From Methylibium rhizosphaerae (GTDB lineage Bacteria > Pseudomonadota > Gammaproteobacteria > Burkholderiales > Burkholderiaceae_C), in contig NZ_SWAR01000007.1 in assembly GCF_006386545.1 (NCBI RefSeq), positions 1-64,000 of the forward strand: a DNA stretch of 64,000 nt, in the 5' to 3' direction. Positions within the stretch are counted from its first letter, which is position 1; every line of letters starts with the position of its first letter. Of the stretch, positions 8,707 to 17,081 are shown piece after piece. Both the position numbers and the translations under genes were made by a program. The notes below the pieces were generated by a model that saw only the letters and a program-made list of their open reading frames with translations, did not search any database and had not been told where the DNA came from.

Positions 8707-9025
8707 TCGTCAATCACTTCGTAAAACGGGGCCCCGTCTGTGCCGCCTGCGCTGCGTCGCGGCCCGAGGGTTGCCGCGAAGCGGTCGAGCAAAGCTGTCT
8801 GAGCTCCGAGCCGCAGGCGAGGGCGAGTTCTTTGCTCGCCCTCGGGACGCAAGCTGCGCAGGGCAGTCGGCCCGTTCAGGGCCGACCGAGCACAGTCGGG
8901 GTCGCCTTTCTTTGCCTACTTTCTTTGGCGAAGCAAAGAAAGTAGGTCGCCTGCCGGGGCGAACTCCCGGCGGGCTGCAGAAGACGCAGAACAACGTCTC
9001 GGGGCTCGCCTCTCTCCCGTCCAGC
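8707..9025. repeat. Dispersed intergenic hairpin element (Burkholderiales type)
   Basis: The gap 8657-9038 (382 bp) has no convincing gene. It contains two perfect hairpins: CGAGGGCGAG/CTCGCCCTCG (8818-8827 and 8835-8844, 7-nt loop) and CCTACTTTCTTTG/CAAAGAAAGTAGG (8915-8927 and 8934-8946, 6-nt loop). The second is a motif I recognise as widely repeated between genes of Burkholderiales and xanthomonads, where it often yields spurious proteins ending in LCLLSLAKQRK. No second copy was found in this window, so the repeat status rests on recall, and the element borders are approximate. Confidence 0.55.
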
Positions 9026-9038
9026 TTTGCTTCGCCCC

Positions 9039-11453
9039 TCACCGCGGCGTCAGCACCAGCGAATGCGCCGCCGCCTGGTCGTTCCACACCGGCACGTACT
9101 GCACCGCCGTCCAAGGCTGCACGAAGCTGCGGTACCACGGCGAAAACACCAGCCCCGACTGCCCGCTCGAATGCATGAAGCGCGACTGCTTCGGATCGCC
9201 CAGGTCGTAGAGGGCTCGCAACGAGGGTCCGTGTTCATCGAGGTAGTACTCGCCGGTCGTGCCGTCGGGCCGCAGGCTCACGCGCGACACGTTGACGGTG
9301 TAGGTGTCGCCGCCCACCGGCGAGCGCAGCTCGAACCAGCCCGCCAGGGCCTTGACCTTGCTGAAGGGGCGGTGCTCCGAACGTGCGATGTGCAGCGCCC
9401 CCCAGCGCCAGGCCGACACGTTGCCGCCGAGCTTTGCCTGCAGCTCGTCGAGTGCGCGCCTCAACGCCTCGCCGCTGCGCTGCGCGCAGGTTTCCGCCGC
9501 AGGCGTCGCCTTGTCGTCGCACCACCAGGCGTCGTTGCGCTCGAGCACCAGCTCCAGCGCGTCGCGGAAGGCGCGGCTGCCCAGCTGCTGCTGGTACAGG
9601 TCGGCGCCCAGCTCGTCGGCCAGCACCAGCTCGGTGAGGTGGCGCGCCCAGGCATAGAAGATCGCCGGCGCGGCACGGTCGGCGGCCATCACGCCGTCGA
9701 AGCCGGCCAGCTCCTTTTGCGCCGCGGCAGCGAGCGGATGCTCGGCCCGGGTCGCCAGCAGGTGCGGCAGCAGCCTCACGGTGGCCAGCGACAGCTCGTC
9801 GCGCTGGATGGCGGCCAGGCTCTCGAGCGTGTGCTTCGGCCGCGCCGCCAGCAGCTGCTCGATGCGCTGCTGGCGGTACGGCACCGCCCAGTCGCTGGTG
9901 ATGTAGTGCGGGTAATCGGCCGGATGGATGCGCTGGTTGGCGGTGGCCACCCAGCCGCGCGGCGGGTCGATCTCGCGCGGCGTCCGGCCCGGCTCCAGGA
10001 AGCCCGTCCAGTCGTAGCGGGCATCCCAGCCCGGAGCCGGCACCAGGCCCTTGAGGTCGTTGGCCGGTGAACGCTGTGGCACCTTGCCGGCCGCCACGAA
10101 GGCGATGCGGCCGGCCTTGTCGGCCACCACCATGTTCTGCATGGGGGCCGTGTACCGGGCCGAGGCCGCGACGAATTCGTCCACCGACGCCGCGCGGTTG
10201 AACGCCAGCCCGGCCTCGACGGTGCCGGGGTCGGCATCGAGGGCAGTCCATCGCATGGCCAGGGCATAGGCGGGCTTGCCCTTGGGGCCTGTGACCCCCT
10301 CGCCCACCTCACCCGCGTCCGAGATCACCGGCCCATGCCGCGTGGCCCGCACCGTGACCGGCACGTCGGCCGCCCCCTTGACCTTGATCACCTCCTGCCA
10401 GGTCTCGAACGCGGCCCAGCCGGTGGGCGTCTGGTACTGCGACGGGTCATCGGGCTTCAGGCGCTCGAGATAGAGGTCCTGCACGTCGGGCGCGGTGTTG
10501 GTGAAGCCCCATGCGACGTGTTCGTTCTGGCCGAGCACCACGATCGGCAAGCCCGGCATGGTGGCGCCGGCCACCTTGAGTCCGGGCGCCTCGAGCCGGG
10601 CGAAGTACCACAGCGCCGGCGAGGTGAGCTTCAGGTGCGGGTCGTTGGCCAGCAGCGGCTTGCCGGTCTCGGTGTGAGAGCCGGCCACCACCCAGTTGTT
10701 GGAGCCCAGCCCTTCGATGCCGGAAGGCGGCGCAGCCAGCAGGGCCTGCCGGCCCAGTTCGCCGTTGAGCCCCAGGCTGCGGAACAGCGCCGCATAGTCG
10801 GCGGTGGCCAGCGGCTTTTCGCCAGGGTACGGCGGTATCGCCTCGTTGACCCGCTCGAGCGGCAGCTTGAGCGACAGGCGCAGCCGCAGCAGCTCGGTCG
10901 ACCAGTTGCCGCCCAGGTCCCAGGCCATCATCACGGCCCAGGCCATGCTGTCCTGCGGCGTCCATTGCTCTGGCTCGAGCCCCAGCAGCAGGAACTCCGG
11001 CGGGCGGGCGCGCAGGTGCTCGCGCAGGTAGGCGTTGATGCCGGCGGCATAGGCCTCCATGCCGCTGCGCTCTTCGCCCTTCACATTCGCCCACTGGGCG
11101 GCCGCGGCGCGTTGCACGCCCAGCGCCCGCAGGAACCGGTCGGTCGGCACGGCCGGCGGGCCGAAGGCTTCCGCCAGCCGCCCGGCGCCGATGCGGCGGT
11201 GGGTTTCGAGCTGCCAGAGCCGGTCTTGTGCATGCGCGAAGCCCAGGCCGAAGGCCGCATCCTCGATGGAGCCGGCGCGGATGGTCGGGATGCCGTGCAC
11301 ATCGCGGTCGATGCGCACCTCCCCCTTGGGGCCGGTCACGGTGAGGCTGCCGTCGGTGACGGGCAGCGCCCGGATGCGGTAGATCCAGGCCGCCGACCCG
11401 GCCAGCACGGCCAGCGCCAGCAGCAGCCACAGGCTTCGTTTGAGCCACTTCAT
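9039..11453 (-). CDS. Penicillin acylase family hydrolase (Ntn amidase)
   Basis: An 804-residue precursor of the N-terminal-nucleophile penicillin acylase family, which cleaves amides such as penicillins or acyl-homoserine lactones. An N-terminal membrane segment or signal (about 6-25) suggests a periplasmic location. The alpha-chain part has ADRDVHGIPTI-like and GFAHAQDRLWQLE motifs. Autocatalytic cleavage is predicted before Ser251 in EGLG-SNNWVVAG, giving the beta chain with the nucleophilic Ser; the downstream LLANDPHL and GFTNTAPDVQDLYLE segments are typical. It is a single gene, convergent with the repeat element. The substrate is unknown; quorum-signal acylase is one possibility. Confidence 0.9.
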   Translation of the reverse strand: MKWLKRSLWLLLALAVLAGSAAWIYRIRALPVTDGSLTVTGPKGEVRIDRDVHGIPTIRAGSIEDAAFGLGFAHAQDRLWQLETHRRIGAGRLAEAFGPPAVPTDRFLRALGVQRAAAAQWANVKGEERSGMEAYAAGINAYLREHLRARPPEFLLLGLEPEQWTPQDSMAWAVMMAWDLGGNWSTELLRLRLSLKLPLERVNEAIPPYPGEKPLATADYAALFRSLGLNGELGRQALLAAPPSGIEGLGSNNWVVAGSHTETGKPLLANDPHLKLTSPALWYFARLEAPGLKVAGATMPGLPIVVLGQNEHVAWGFTNTAPDVQDLYLERLKPDDPSQYQTPTGWAAFETWQEVIKVKGAADVPVTVRATRHGPVISDAGEVGEGVTGPKGKPAYALAMRWTALDADPGTVEAGLAFNRAASVDEFVAASARYTAPMQNMVVADKAGRIAFVAAGKVPQRSPANDLKGLVPAPGWDARYDWTGFLEPGRTPREIDPPRGWVATANQRIHPADYPHYITSDWAVPYRQQRIEQLLAARPKHTLESLAAIQRDELSLATVRLLPHLLATRAEHPLAAAAQKELAGFDGVMAADRAAPAIFYAWARHLTELVLADELGADLYQQQLGSRAFRDALELVLERNDAWWCDDKATPAAETCAQRSGEALRRALDELQAKLGGNVSAWRWGALHIARSEHRPFSKVKALAGWFELRSPVGGDTYTVNVSRVSLRPDGTTGEYYLDEHGPSLRALYDLGDPKQSRFMHSSGQSGLVFSPWYRSFVQPWTAVQYVPVWNDQAAAHSLVLTPR

Positions 11454-11602
11454 CGTTCTTGTCTCCTGCTTTCGTCGCTTCCCGGCAAGGTGGCCGTGGC
11501 AAGCCTCGAAGAAACGCCCGCATGGTGGCGCAATTCACGGCTTCGGCCGGCGGCAGGCCTGCCCACAATGAAAACCTGCCCCGCTCTCCGGACCTTCGCA
11601 TC

Positions 11603-12055
11603 ATGCCCGCCCCCTCGTCGCACCGCGACAGCAAAGTGCTGCAGCTGGCCACGCCGCCGGCGCCGGCGCGGGTCGAAGTGTGCCCGCCCGGCGGCTGGCA
11701 CCGTGCGCTGCCGGCCTGGTGCCTGTGGCTGAAGGCCCGCTGGGGCGTCTGGCGCGGGCAGCCGGTCCTCGGCACGCGCTCGCAGGCGCTGCTCGACGAA
11801 GCCCGGCTCGACTTCGCCGACATGCTGGCCGACCTGTACACGCCGCAGGCCGAAGACCTGCACGAGCGCATCCGCAAGGCCCGTTCGCTGCGGGAGCTGT
11901 GGCACCTGCGTTCGGAGCTCTTCAGCCTGGTGTCGCTGCACCGCGGCCAGGCCGATGCGCAGGCGCGACTGAAAGCGCTGAACCGGCACTTCCCGATCCG
12001 CGCCGCCGGCTCCGGCTTCGGCGCGCTCGACAGCGGCAAGGTCGCTCGCTGGTAG
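11603..12055 (+). CDS. Conserved hypothetical protein, 150 aa
   Basis: A 150-residue soluble protein I do not recognise. The ATG at 11603 follows AT-richer sequence; the frame is open back to 11459, but those codons would be an unusual arginine-rich leader. It is rich in Arg, Leu and Trp. The second half is helical and charged (EDLHERIRKARSLRELWHLRSELFSLVSLHRGQADAQARLKALNRHF) and the end is IRAAGSGFGALDSGKVARW. The composition and strong GC3 bias fit a real gene. It lies between the divergent acylase gene and crcB; no function is inferred. Confidence 0.6.
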   Translation: MPAPSSHRDSKVLQLATPPAPARVEVCPPGGWHRALPAWCLWLKARWGVWRGQPVLGTRSQALLDEARLDFADMLADLYTPQAEDLHERIRKARSLRELWHLRSELFSLVSLHRGQADAQARLKALNRHFPIRAAGSGFGALDSGKVARW

Positions 12056-12123
12056 AAGGCTTGCCGCCGGCGTCCGTGCCTGTGTAGCCCGGCGAGAATC
12101 GGCCCCTCGCGAAAGAGGAACAC

Positions 12124-12513
12124 ATGAGCGGCCTTGCCATCGTTTCAGTTTTTGTCGGAGCCGGCTTCGGCGCCTTGCTGCGCTGGGTGCTGGGCAGCTG
12201 GCTCAACCCGGTGTTCACGCTCATACCGCTGGGCACCGTGGCCGCCAATCTCGTGGGCGGCCTGCTGGTGGGCATGGCCAGCGCCTTCTTCACCCAGCAC
12301 ACGGCGCTCGCACTCGAGTGGCGGCTCCTGGTGATCACCGGCTTCCTCGGCGGGCTCACCACCTTCTCGACCTTTTCTGCCGAGGTGGTGAACCTCATCG
12401 GCCGTCAGCAATACGGCTGGGCCGCCTGCGCCGCAGGCGTGCACCTGCTGGGCTCGCTGCTGCTCACCGGCCTGGGCATCGCGCTGGCCCACGCCCTGAT
12501 GGCGCGGGGCTGA
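12124..12513 (+). CDS. crcB: Fluoride channel CrcB/Fluc
   Basis: A 129-residue inner-membrane protein with four predicted helices, the size of Fluc fluoride channels, which export fluoride as antiparallel dimers. Family motifs are present: GAGFGALLRWVLG near the start, PLGTVAANLVGGLLVG, and GFLGGLTTFSTFSAEVV with the pore TTFSTF element. A ribosome-binding site (AGAGGA) precedes the ATG. The 68-bp upstream gap shows no fluoride-riboswitch consensus, so expression may be constitutive. Confidence 0.95.
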   Translation: MSGLAIVSVFVGAGFGALLRWVLGSWLNPVFTLIPLGTVAANLVGGLLVGMASAFFTQHTALALEWRLLVITGFLGGLTTFSTFSAEVVNLIGRQQYGWAACAAGVHLLGSLLLTGLGIALAHALMARG

Positions 12514-12523
12514 ACGGCCCTGC

Positions 12524-13180
12524 TCAGCGTTGTGCCGACAAGGCCAGCTTCACGCCCAGGCCGATGAACAGCCCGCCCACCGCCCGCTCGAGCCAGCGGC
12601 CCAGCCGCCCCGCACCCGGGCGGCCGGCAAAGCGGGCCCGCATGGCCCCGGCGAACAAGGCCACCGCCACGTTGACCAGCGTGCCGCCGATGTCGAACAC
12701 CAGCCCCAGCACCACGAAGGCCCAGGCCTGCCCGGGCTGGCCGGCGTCGATGAACTGCGGCAGGAAGGCCAGGAAGAACAGCGCGACCTTGGGGTTGAGC
12801 ATGTTGATCAAGGCCCCTTGCACGAACACGCGGCGCAACGGCCCCGCCTCCACTGCCCTCGCCGGCTCGGTGCCGACAGCCGGCCCGCGGCGCTTGAACA
12901 GCAGGCCGAAGCCCGCCCACAGCAGGTAGGCCGCCCCCAGCCACTTCACCACGGTGAAGGCCAGCGCCGATGTCGCCAGCACGGCCGACAACCCGACAGT
13001 GGCCAGCACGATGTGCACGACGCAGCCGGCACCGATGCCCAGCGCCGCAGCCATGCCGGCCCGCGTACCCCGCGCAGCCGAGGTGCCGGCCACGTAGAGC
13101 ATGTCGGGCCCCGGCGTGAGGTTGAGCAGCAGTCCGGCCGTGACGAACAACGGCAGGTGATGGACAGGCAGATCCGTCAT
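12524..13180 (-). CDS. LysE/RhtB-family amino-acid exporter
   Basis: A 218-residue polytopic inner-membrane protein of the LysE/RhtB family, with about six helices, exporting amino acids or similar small molecules. The hallmark N-terminal LLLNLTPGPDMLYV and NPKVALFFLAFLPQFID segments are clear. It is convergent with crcB (10 bp apart) and lies downstream of the DUF1993 gene. Substrate unknown: members export Lys/Arg, Thr, homoserine or Leu. Confidence 0.9.
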   Translation of the reverse strand: MTDLPVHHLPLFVTAGLLLNLTPGPDMLYVAGTSAARGTRAGMAAALGIGAGCVVHIVLATVGLSAVLATSALAFTVVKWLGAAYLLWAGFGLLFKRRGPAVGTEPARAVEAGPLRRVFVQGALINMLNPKVALFFLAFLPQFIDAGQPGQAWAFVVLGLVFDIGGTLVNVAVALFAGAMRARFAGRPGAGRLGRWLERAVGGLFIGLGVKLALSAQR

Positions 13181-13208
13181 GGCATCAAGGCAGCGTCAGG
13201 GCTGTTCC

Positions 13209-13229
13209 CAGTCACCAGTCACTACTCAC
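13209..13229. repeat. Heptanucleotide tandem repeat at the DUF1993 stop
   Basis: Three head-to-tail heptamers (CAGTCAC, CAGTCAC, TACTCAC) read GTGAGTA-GTGACTG-GTGACTG on the minus strand. The array straddles the stop codon of the DUF1993 gene (13222-13224). It is the same repeat family as the longer array 3' of nadA at 30423. Confidence 0.6.
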
Positions 13230-13734
13230 CACCTCGAAGGTAGTCCGTCTTGCCCAGCTCCACGCCGTTGTGCCGCAGGATCGCGTAGGCGGTGGTCACG
13301 TGGAAGAAGAAGTTCGGCAGCGCGTAGTGCTTCAGGTAGGCCTCGCCTTCGAACTTGAGCGGCTCGCGGTCTCGACGCGGCACGGTGACCTCGCGCGTCT
13401 CGCTGCCGGCAAACGCGTCGGCCGGTGCGCTCTTCAGGTAGTCGACGGTCCTTGCAATGCGCTCCTTGAACTGCGCGATCGTGGTTTCGGTGTCCTCGAA
13501 CTTCGGCGCCTCCAGGCCGGTGAGGCGGGCCACCGCGAACTTCGCGGTGTCGCAGGCGATGTGGATCTGCCGGCCCATCGGCAGCATGTCAGGGTACAGG
13601 CGCGAGCCCAGCAGCACCGCGGGGTCGACCTTCTTCGCCTCGGCGAACGCGGCCGCCTTGTCGAGGAAGTGAGAGAGGTTGCCCAGCATCTTCACGAAGA
13701 TGGGCACGCTGGCCGAATGCATGCTGATCGCCAC
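13222..13734 (-). CDS. DUF1993 family protein
   Basis: A 170-residue cytosolic protein of the DUF1993 family, a DinB-like helical bundle of unknown role. Recognisable parts are MHSASVPIFVKMLGNLSHFLDKAAAFAEAKKVDPAVLLGSRLYPDMLPMGRQIHIACDTAK and the conserved C-terminal YALPNFFFHVTTAYAILRHNGVELGKTDYL. Histidines at HIACDTAK and FFHVTTAY could bind metal as in DinB-like folds, but this is inference. A heptamer repeat overlaps its stop. It is divergent from the dehydrogenase gene at 13828. Confidence 0.85.
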   Translation of the reverse strand: MAISMHSASVPIFVKMLGNLSHFLDKAAAFAEAKKVDPAVLLGSRLYPDMLPMGRQIHIACDTAKFAVARLTGLEAPKFEDTETTIAQFKERIARTVDYLKSAPADAFAGSETREVTVPRRDREPLKFEGEAYLKHYALPNFFFHVTTAYAILRHNGVELGKTDYLRGGE

Positions 13735-13827
13735 GGTGGTCTCCTTTTGATACGGTCCGGGAAAGCGGGCATGCTACTGACAAGAAATTGCCCGTGCACA
13801 ATCAGGGCGACCCACTCCGCCGACGAC

Positions 13828-14838
13828 ATGAACATCATCATCCTGGACGACTATCAGGACGCGGTGCGCAAGCTCAAGTGCGCCGCCAGGCTCGACGGCT
13901 ACAACGCCAAGGTCTTCACCAACACCGTCAAGGGCATCGGCCAGCTGTCGGTGCGTTTGCGCGACGCCGAGGTGCTGGTACTGATCCGCGAGCGCACCCA
14001 GTTCCCCCGCCAGCTGCTCGAGAAGCTGCCGAAGCTGCGGCTCATTTCGCAGACCGGGCGGGCCGGCTCTCACATCGACATCGAGACCTGCACGCGCCTG
14101 GGCATCGCGGTGGCCGAAGGCGTGGGCTCGCCGGTGGCTCCCGCCGAACTGACCTGGGCGCTGATCATGGCGGCCATGCGCCGGCTGCCGCAGTACATCG
14201 GCAACCTCAAGCATGGCGCGTGGCAGCAGTCCGGCCTCAAGTCGGCCTCGATGCCGCCCAACTTCGGGCTGGGCATGGTGCTCAAGGGCAAGACGCTCGG
14301 CATCTGGGGCTACGGCAAGATCGGCCAGCTGGTGGCCGGCTACGGCCGCGCCTTCGGCATGAAGGTGCTGGTGTGGGGCAGCGAGGCCTCGCGCGCAAAG
14401 GCCGAGGCCGAAGGCAACGTGGCGGCCACCTCGCTCGAGGCGTTCTTCGAGGAAAGCGACGTGGTGTCGCTGCACTTGCGGCTCAACGACAACACACGCG
14501 GCATCGTGAAGCTCGACGACCTGCACCGCATGAAGCCCACCGCGCTGTTCGTCAACACCTCGCGCGCCGAGCTGGTGGAAGACAACGCCCTGGTCACCGC
14601 GCTCAACCGCGGCCGCCCCGGCATGGCGGCGGTCGATGTCTACGAAGCCGAGCCCATCTTGCAGGGCCAGCCGCTGCTGCGGCTCGAAAACGCGGTGTGC
14701 ACGCCGCACCTGGGCTATGTGGAGCAGGACAGCTACGAGCTCTACTTCAGCGCCGCCTTCGACAACGTCGTCAACTTCATCAAGGGCGAACCGACCGGCA
14801 TCGTGAACCCGGACGCGCTGCGCGTGCACCGCGTCTGA
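13828..14838 (+). CDS. D-2-hydroxyacid dehydrogenase family protein
   Basis: A 336-residue NAD(P)-dependent D-2-hydroxyacid dehydrogenase. The Rossmann motif is GKTLGIWGYGKIGQLVAGYGRAFGMKVLVWG, about residues 155-185. Catalytic candidates are Arg in NTSRAELVE, the Glu of VYEAEP and His in CTPHLGY. The long GLKSASMPPNFGLGMVLKGK insert before the Rossmann fold places it with family members annotated near phosphoglycerate dehydrogenase but not SerA proper. The ATG at 13828 matches the conserved start MNIIILDDYQD; the longer frame runs into the divergent gene. The MFS gene follows 3 bp after its stop, so the two likely share an operon. Substrate unknown. Confidence 0.88.
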   Translation: MNIIILDDYQDAVRKLKCAARLDGYNAKVFTNTVKGIGQLSVRLRDAEVLVLIRERTQFPRQLLEKLPKLRLISQTGRAGSHIDIETCTRLGIAVAEGVGSPVAPAELTWALIMAAMRRLPQYIGNLKHGAWQQSGLKSASMPPNFGLGMVLKGKTLGIWGYGKIGQLVAGYGRAFGMKVLVWGSEASRAKAEAEGNVAATSLEAFFEESDVVSLHLRLNDNTRGIVKLDDLHRMKPTALFVNTSRAELVEDNALVTALNRGRPGMAAVDVYEAEPILQGQPLLRLENAVCTPHLGYVEQDSYELYFSAAFDNVVNFIKGEPTGIVNPDALRVHRV

Positions 14839-14841
14839 CCC

Positions 14842-16044
14842 ATGGCCGGCGTCCTGCCTGACGCAGCGGCAGTACCGACACGTCCCGCGCCGCGGGCTGC
14901 GCTGTGGTCGCTGCTGTTCGGCAACTTCGTCATCGGCAGCGGCGTCATGTCGGTGGCAGGCACGCTCAACGACATGGCGCAATCGCTGCAGGTGTCGGTG
15001 GCGCTGGCCGGCCAGCTCATCAGCATTGCGGCGGCGGTGATGTGCTTCTGCGCGCCGCTGCTGGCCAGCCTGGTGGCCGGCTGGGACCGTCGCAGGCTGC
15101 TTGCGGCCGCCCTGCTCTGGTATGCCGCGGGCCATGTGCTGAGCGCCCTGATGCCCAGCTATGCGGCGCTGTGGCCGGTGCGGGCCGTCACCGTGCTGGC
15201 GGCGGCGGTGTTCACCCCGCAGGCCGCTGCCGCGGTGGGGTTCATGTCGCCGCCGGAGCATCGGGGCCGCGGCATCACCTTCATCTTCCTCGGCTGGTCC
15301 ATCGCCTCGGTGGCCGGCCTGCCGCTGGCCGCCTGGATCGGCGAATCCTTCGGCTGGCGCTGGAGCTTCCACGCAGTGGCGGTGCTGGCGCTGCTGGGTG
15401 CGGCATGGGTGTGGGCCGCCATGCCCTCGGGCGTGAAGCCGGCCGCGCTGTCCTGGAAGGCCTGGCGCGAGGCGCTCACCCACCCGGTGCTGATGGCCAT
15501 GGTGGCGGTCACCGCGCTCGCCGGCGCGGGGCAGTTCACCCTCTTTTCCTACGTGGCGCCCTATTTCCGGCAGGCGCTGAATGCCAGCCCGAACGAGGTG
15601 AGCGGCCTGTTCGCGTTCTTCGGCGTCTTCGGGCTGCTGGGCAACCTGCTGCTGTCGCACACGATCGACCGGGTGGGCGCGGGACGCGCGGTGGCCGCGA
15701 CCATCCTGTGCATCGCCGCGACGCTGGTGCTGTGGCCGCTGGGCACCACCGTTTGGGCCATGGCGGCGGTGCTGGTGCCCTGGGGCCTGGGCTGCTTCGC
15801 CAGCAACTCGGCCCAGCAGGCGCGCCTGGGCATGGCGGCCCCGGCGCTGGCGCCGGCACTGATGGCGCTCAACACCTCGGCCATCTACTTCGGCCAGGCC
15901 GCGGGCGCGGCCGGCGGCGGCTGGCTGGTGGCGCACGCCGGCTATGCGCCGCTGCCCTGGGTCGGGCTGGCATGGCTGGCGGCCGCGCTGGCGACCAGCC
16001 TGTGGGTCAGCAGACGATCGGTGAGCAGACGATCGTTGCCGTGA
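14842..16044 (+). CDS. MFS transporter, AraJ-like exporter
   Basis: A 400-residue major facilitator with about 12 predicted helices. It has the loop motif GWDRRRLLAAALLWYAAGHVLSA between TM2 and TM3, and the second-half equivalent DRVGAGRAVAATILC, resembling the drug/sugar exporter (AraJ/YdhP) group. It starts 3 bp after the dehydrogenase stop. The last codons come from a 15-bp tandem duplication (VSRRSVSRRS), so the C-terminus has recently lengthened. The partner dehydrogenase suggests a metabolite exporter, but the substrate is unknown. Confidence 0.85.
   Translation: MAGVLPDAAAVPTRPAPRAALWSLLFGNFVIGSGVMSVAGTLNDMAQSLQVSVALAGQLISIAAAVMCFCAPLLASLVAGWDRRRLLAAALLWYAAGHVLSALMPSYAALWPVRAVTVLAAAVFTPQAAAAVGFMSPPEHRGRGITFIFLGWSIASVAGLPLAAWIGESFGWRWSFHAVAVLALLGAAWVWAAMPSGVKPAALSWKAWREALTHPVLMAMVAVTALAGAGQFTLFSYVAPYFRQALNASPNEVSGLFAFFGVFGLLGNLLLSHTIDRVGAGRAVAATILCIAATLVLWPLGTTVWAMAAVLVPWGLGCFASNSAQQARLGMAAPALAPALMALNTSAIYFGQAAGAAGGGWLVAHAGYAPLPWVGLAWLAAALATSLWVSRRSVSRRSLP
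16006..16035. repeat. 15-bp tandem duplication at the MFS 3' end
   Basis: Two adjacent near-identical 15-mers (GTCAGCAGACGATCG and GTGAGCAGACGATCG, one mismatch) encode VSRRS twice, just before the MFS stop. The second copy contains GTGAGCAG, also found in the heptamer array at 30451. Confidence 0.7.
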
Positions 16045-16051
16045 ATCGAGT

Positions 16052-16384
16052 TCAGTGCGGGTTCTCGAAGAACACGTAGTGGCTGTAGTCGCCGATCTCG
16101 AAGTACACCCGCTTCTCGCCTGAGTCCACCTGCCCGTTCAGGTTCTCGTCGAGCACGCCGTAGCCGAAGCGGTAGGCCCGCGGCAGGCTGTCGTCGGTGC
16201 CCAGCGCGGTGCTGAGCTTGTCGACCTTCAGGAAGCGCTTGACCACCTTGTCGCCGGCGTACACCTCGAGCACGCCGTTGGTGCCGGTCCAGTTCTGGAT
16301 GTCGCGCCTGATCTGGTTCTGGCGTTCCTGGGTGCAGGCCGCCAGCAGCAGCAAGGCCGCGGCCGGCACGATCAGTCTTTTCAT
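16052..16384 (-). CDS. Small lipoprotein, unknown function
   Basis: A 110-residue predicted lipoprotein. The ATG at 16384 gives MKRLIVPAAALLLLAACTQ with a clear lipobox (LAAC), so the mature protein starts at a Cys anchored in the membrane. The rest is acidic and aromatic (GTNGVLEVYAGDKVVKRFLKVDKLSTALGTDDSLPRAYRFGYGVLDENLNGQVDSGEKRVYFEIGDYSHYVFFENPH). A start 12 codons upstream would spoil the signal. It lies 32 bp after upp, so it is probably the end of that operon, and is convergent with the MFS gene. No known function. Confidence 0.75.
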   Translation of the reverse strand: MKRLIVPAAALLLLAACTQERQNQIRRDIQNWTGTNGVLEVYAGDKVVKRFLKVDKLSTALGTDDSLPRAYRFGYGVLDENLNGQVDSGEKRVYFEIGDYSHYVFFENPH

Positions 16385-16416
16385 CTGCAATCTCCCTCCG
16401 TATTCTTGCGGTCGGC

Positions 16417-17043
16417 TCACTTGGTGCCGAAGATCTTGTCGCCGGCATCGCCCAGCCCCGGGATGATGTAGCCCTGCTCGTTGAGGTGGCTGTCGATGGC
16501 GGCCGTCCAGCAGCGCACGTCGGGGTGGGCGTCGTTCAGCGCCTTCACGCCCTCGGGCGCGGCCACCAGCACCAGCGCGCGGATGTCGGTGCAGCCCTTG
16601 CGCTTGAGCAGGTCCACGGTCGCGATCATCGAGCCGGCGGTGGCCAGCATCGGGTCGACGATGAGCGCGGTGCGTTCGTCGAGGTGGCCGACGAAGTTCT
16701 CGAAGTAATGCACCGGCTGCAGGGTTTCATGGTCGCGCGAGAGGCCCACCACGCTGACCTTGGCGCTCGGAATCATGTCGAGCACGCCGTCGAGCATGCC
16801 CAGCCCGGCGCGCAGGATGGGCACCACGGTGACCTTCTTGCCCTTGATACGGTCCACCGGCGTCGGGCCGCTCCAGCACTCGACCTCCACCCGCTCGAGC
16901 GGGAAGTCGGCGGTGGCCTCGTAGGCCAGCAGCCGCGCCACTTCGGAGGTGAGCTCGCGGAACTTCTTGGTGGAGATGTCGGCCTCGCGCAGCAGGCCGA
17001 CCTTGTGTTTGACGAGTGGGTGCCGGACGTCGATGACGGGCAT
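16417..17043 (-). CDS. upp: Uracil phosphoribosyltransferase
   Basis: A 208-residue pyrimidine-salvage enzyme that makes UMP from uracil and PRPP; the length equals the usual 208. Hallmarks include [31 protein letters not shown], the PRPP loop [13 protein letters not shown] (about residues 127-139) and the uracil-binding end [17 protein letters not shown]. It lies 38 bp downstream of the sirtuin gene on the same strand. Confidence 0.97.
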   Translation of the reverse strand: MPVIDVRHPLVKHKVGLLREADISTKKFRELTSEVARLLAYEATADFPLERVEVECWSGPTPVDRIKGKKVTVVPILRAGLGMLDGVLDMIPSAKVSVVGLSRDHETLQPVHYFENFVGHLDERTALIVDPMLATAGSMIATVDLLKRKGCTDIRALVLVAAPEGVKALNDAHPDVRCWTAAIDSHLNEQGYIIPGLGDAGDKIFGTK

Positions 17044-17081
17044 GGTGTTGCCTCTCGGGAAGCGTGCGTTTTGAAGCGGGG

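Noticed and set aside
8660..9178. Frames in the 8657-9038 gap
   Set aside because: They fall in the dispersed hairpin element and end in the known spurious LCLLSLAKQRK string; no ribosome-binding site or family match.
12056..12123. Fluoride riboswitch before crcB
   Set aside because: The 68-bp gap is too short and shows none of the conserved pseudoknot elements.
13774..15936. A 720-codon minus-strand frame over the dehydrogenase and MFS genes
   Set aside because: It is antisense to two recognised genes and is His/Arg/Gln-rich shadow sequence.
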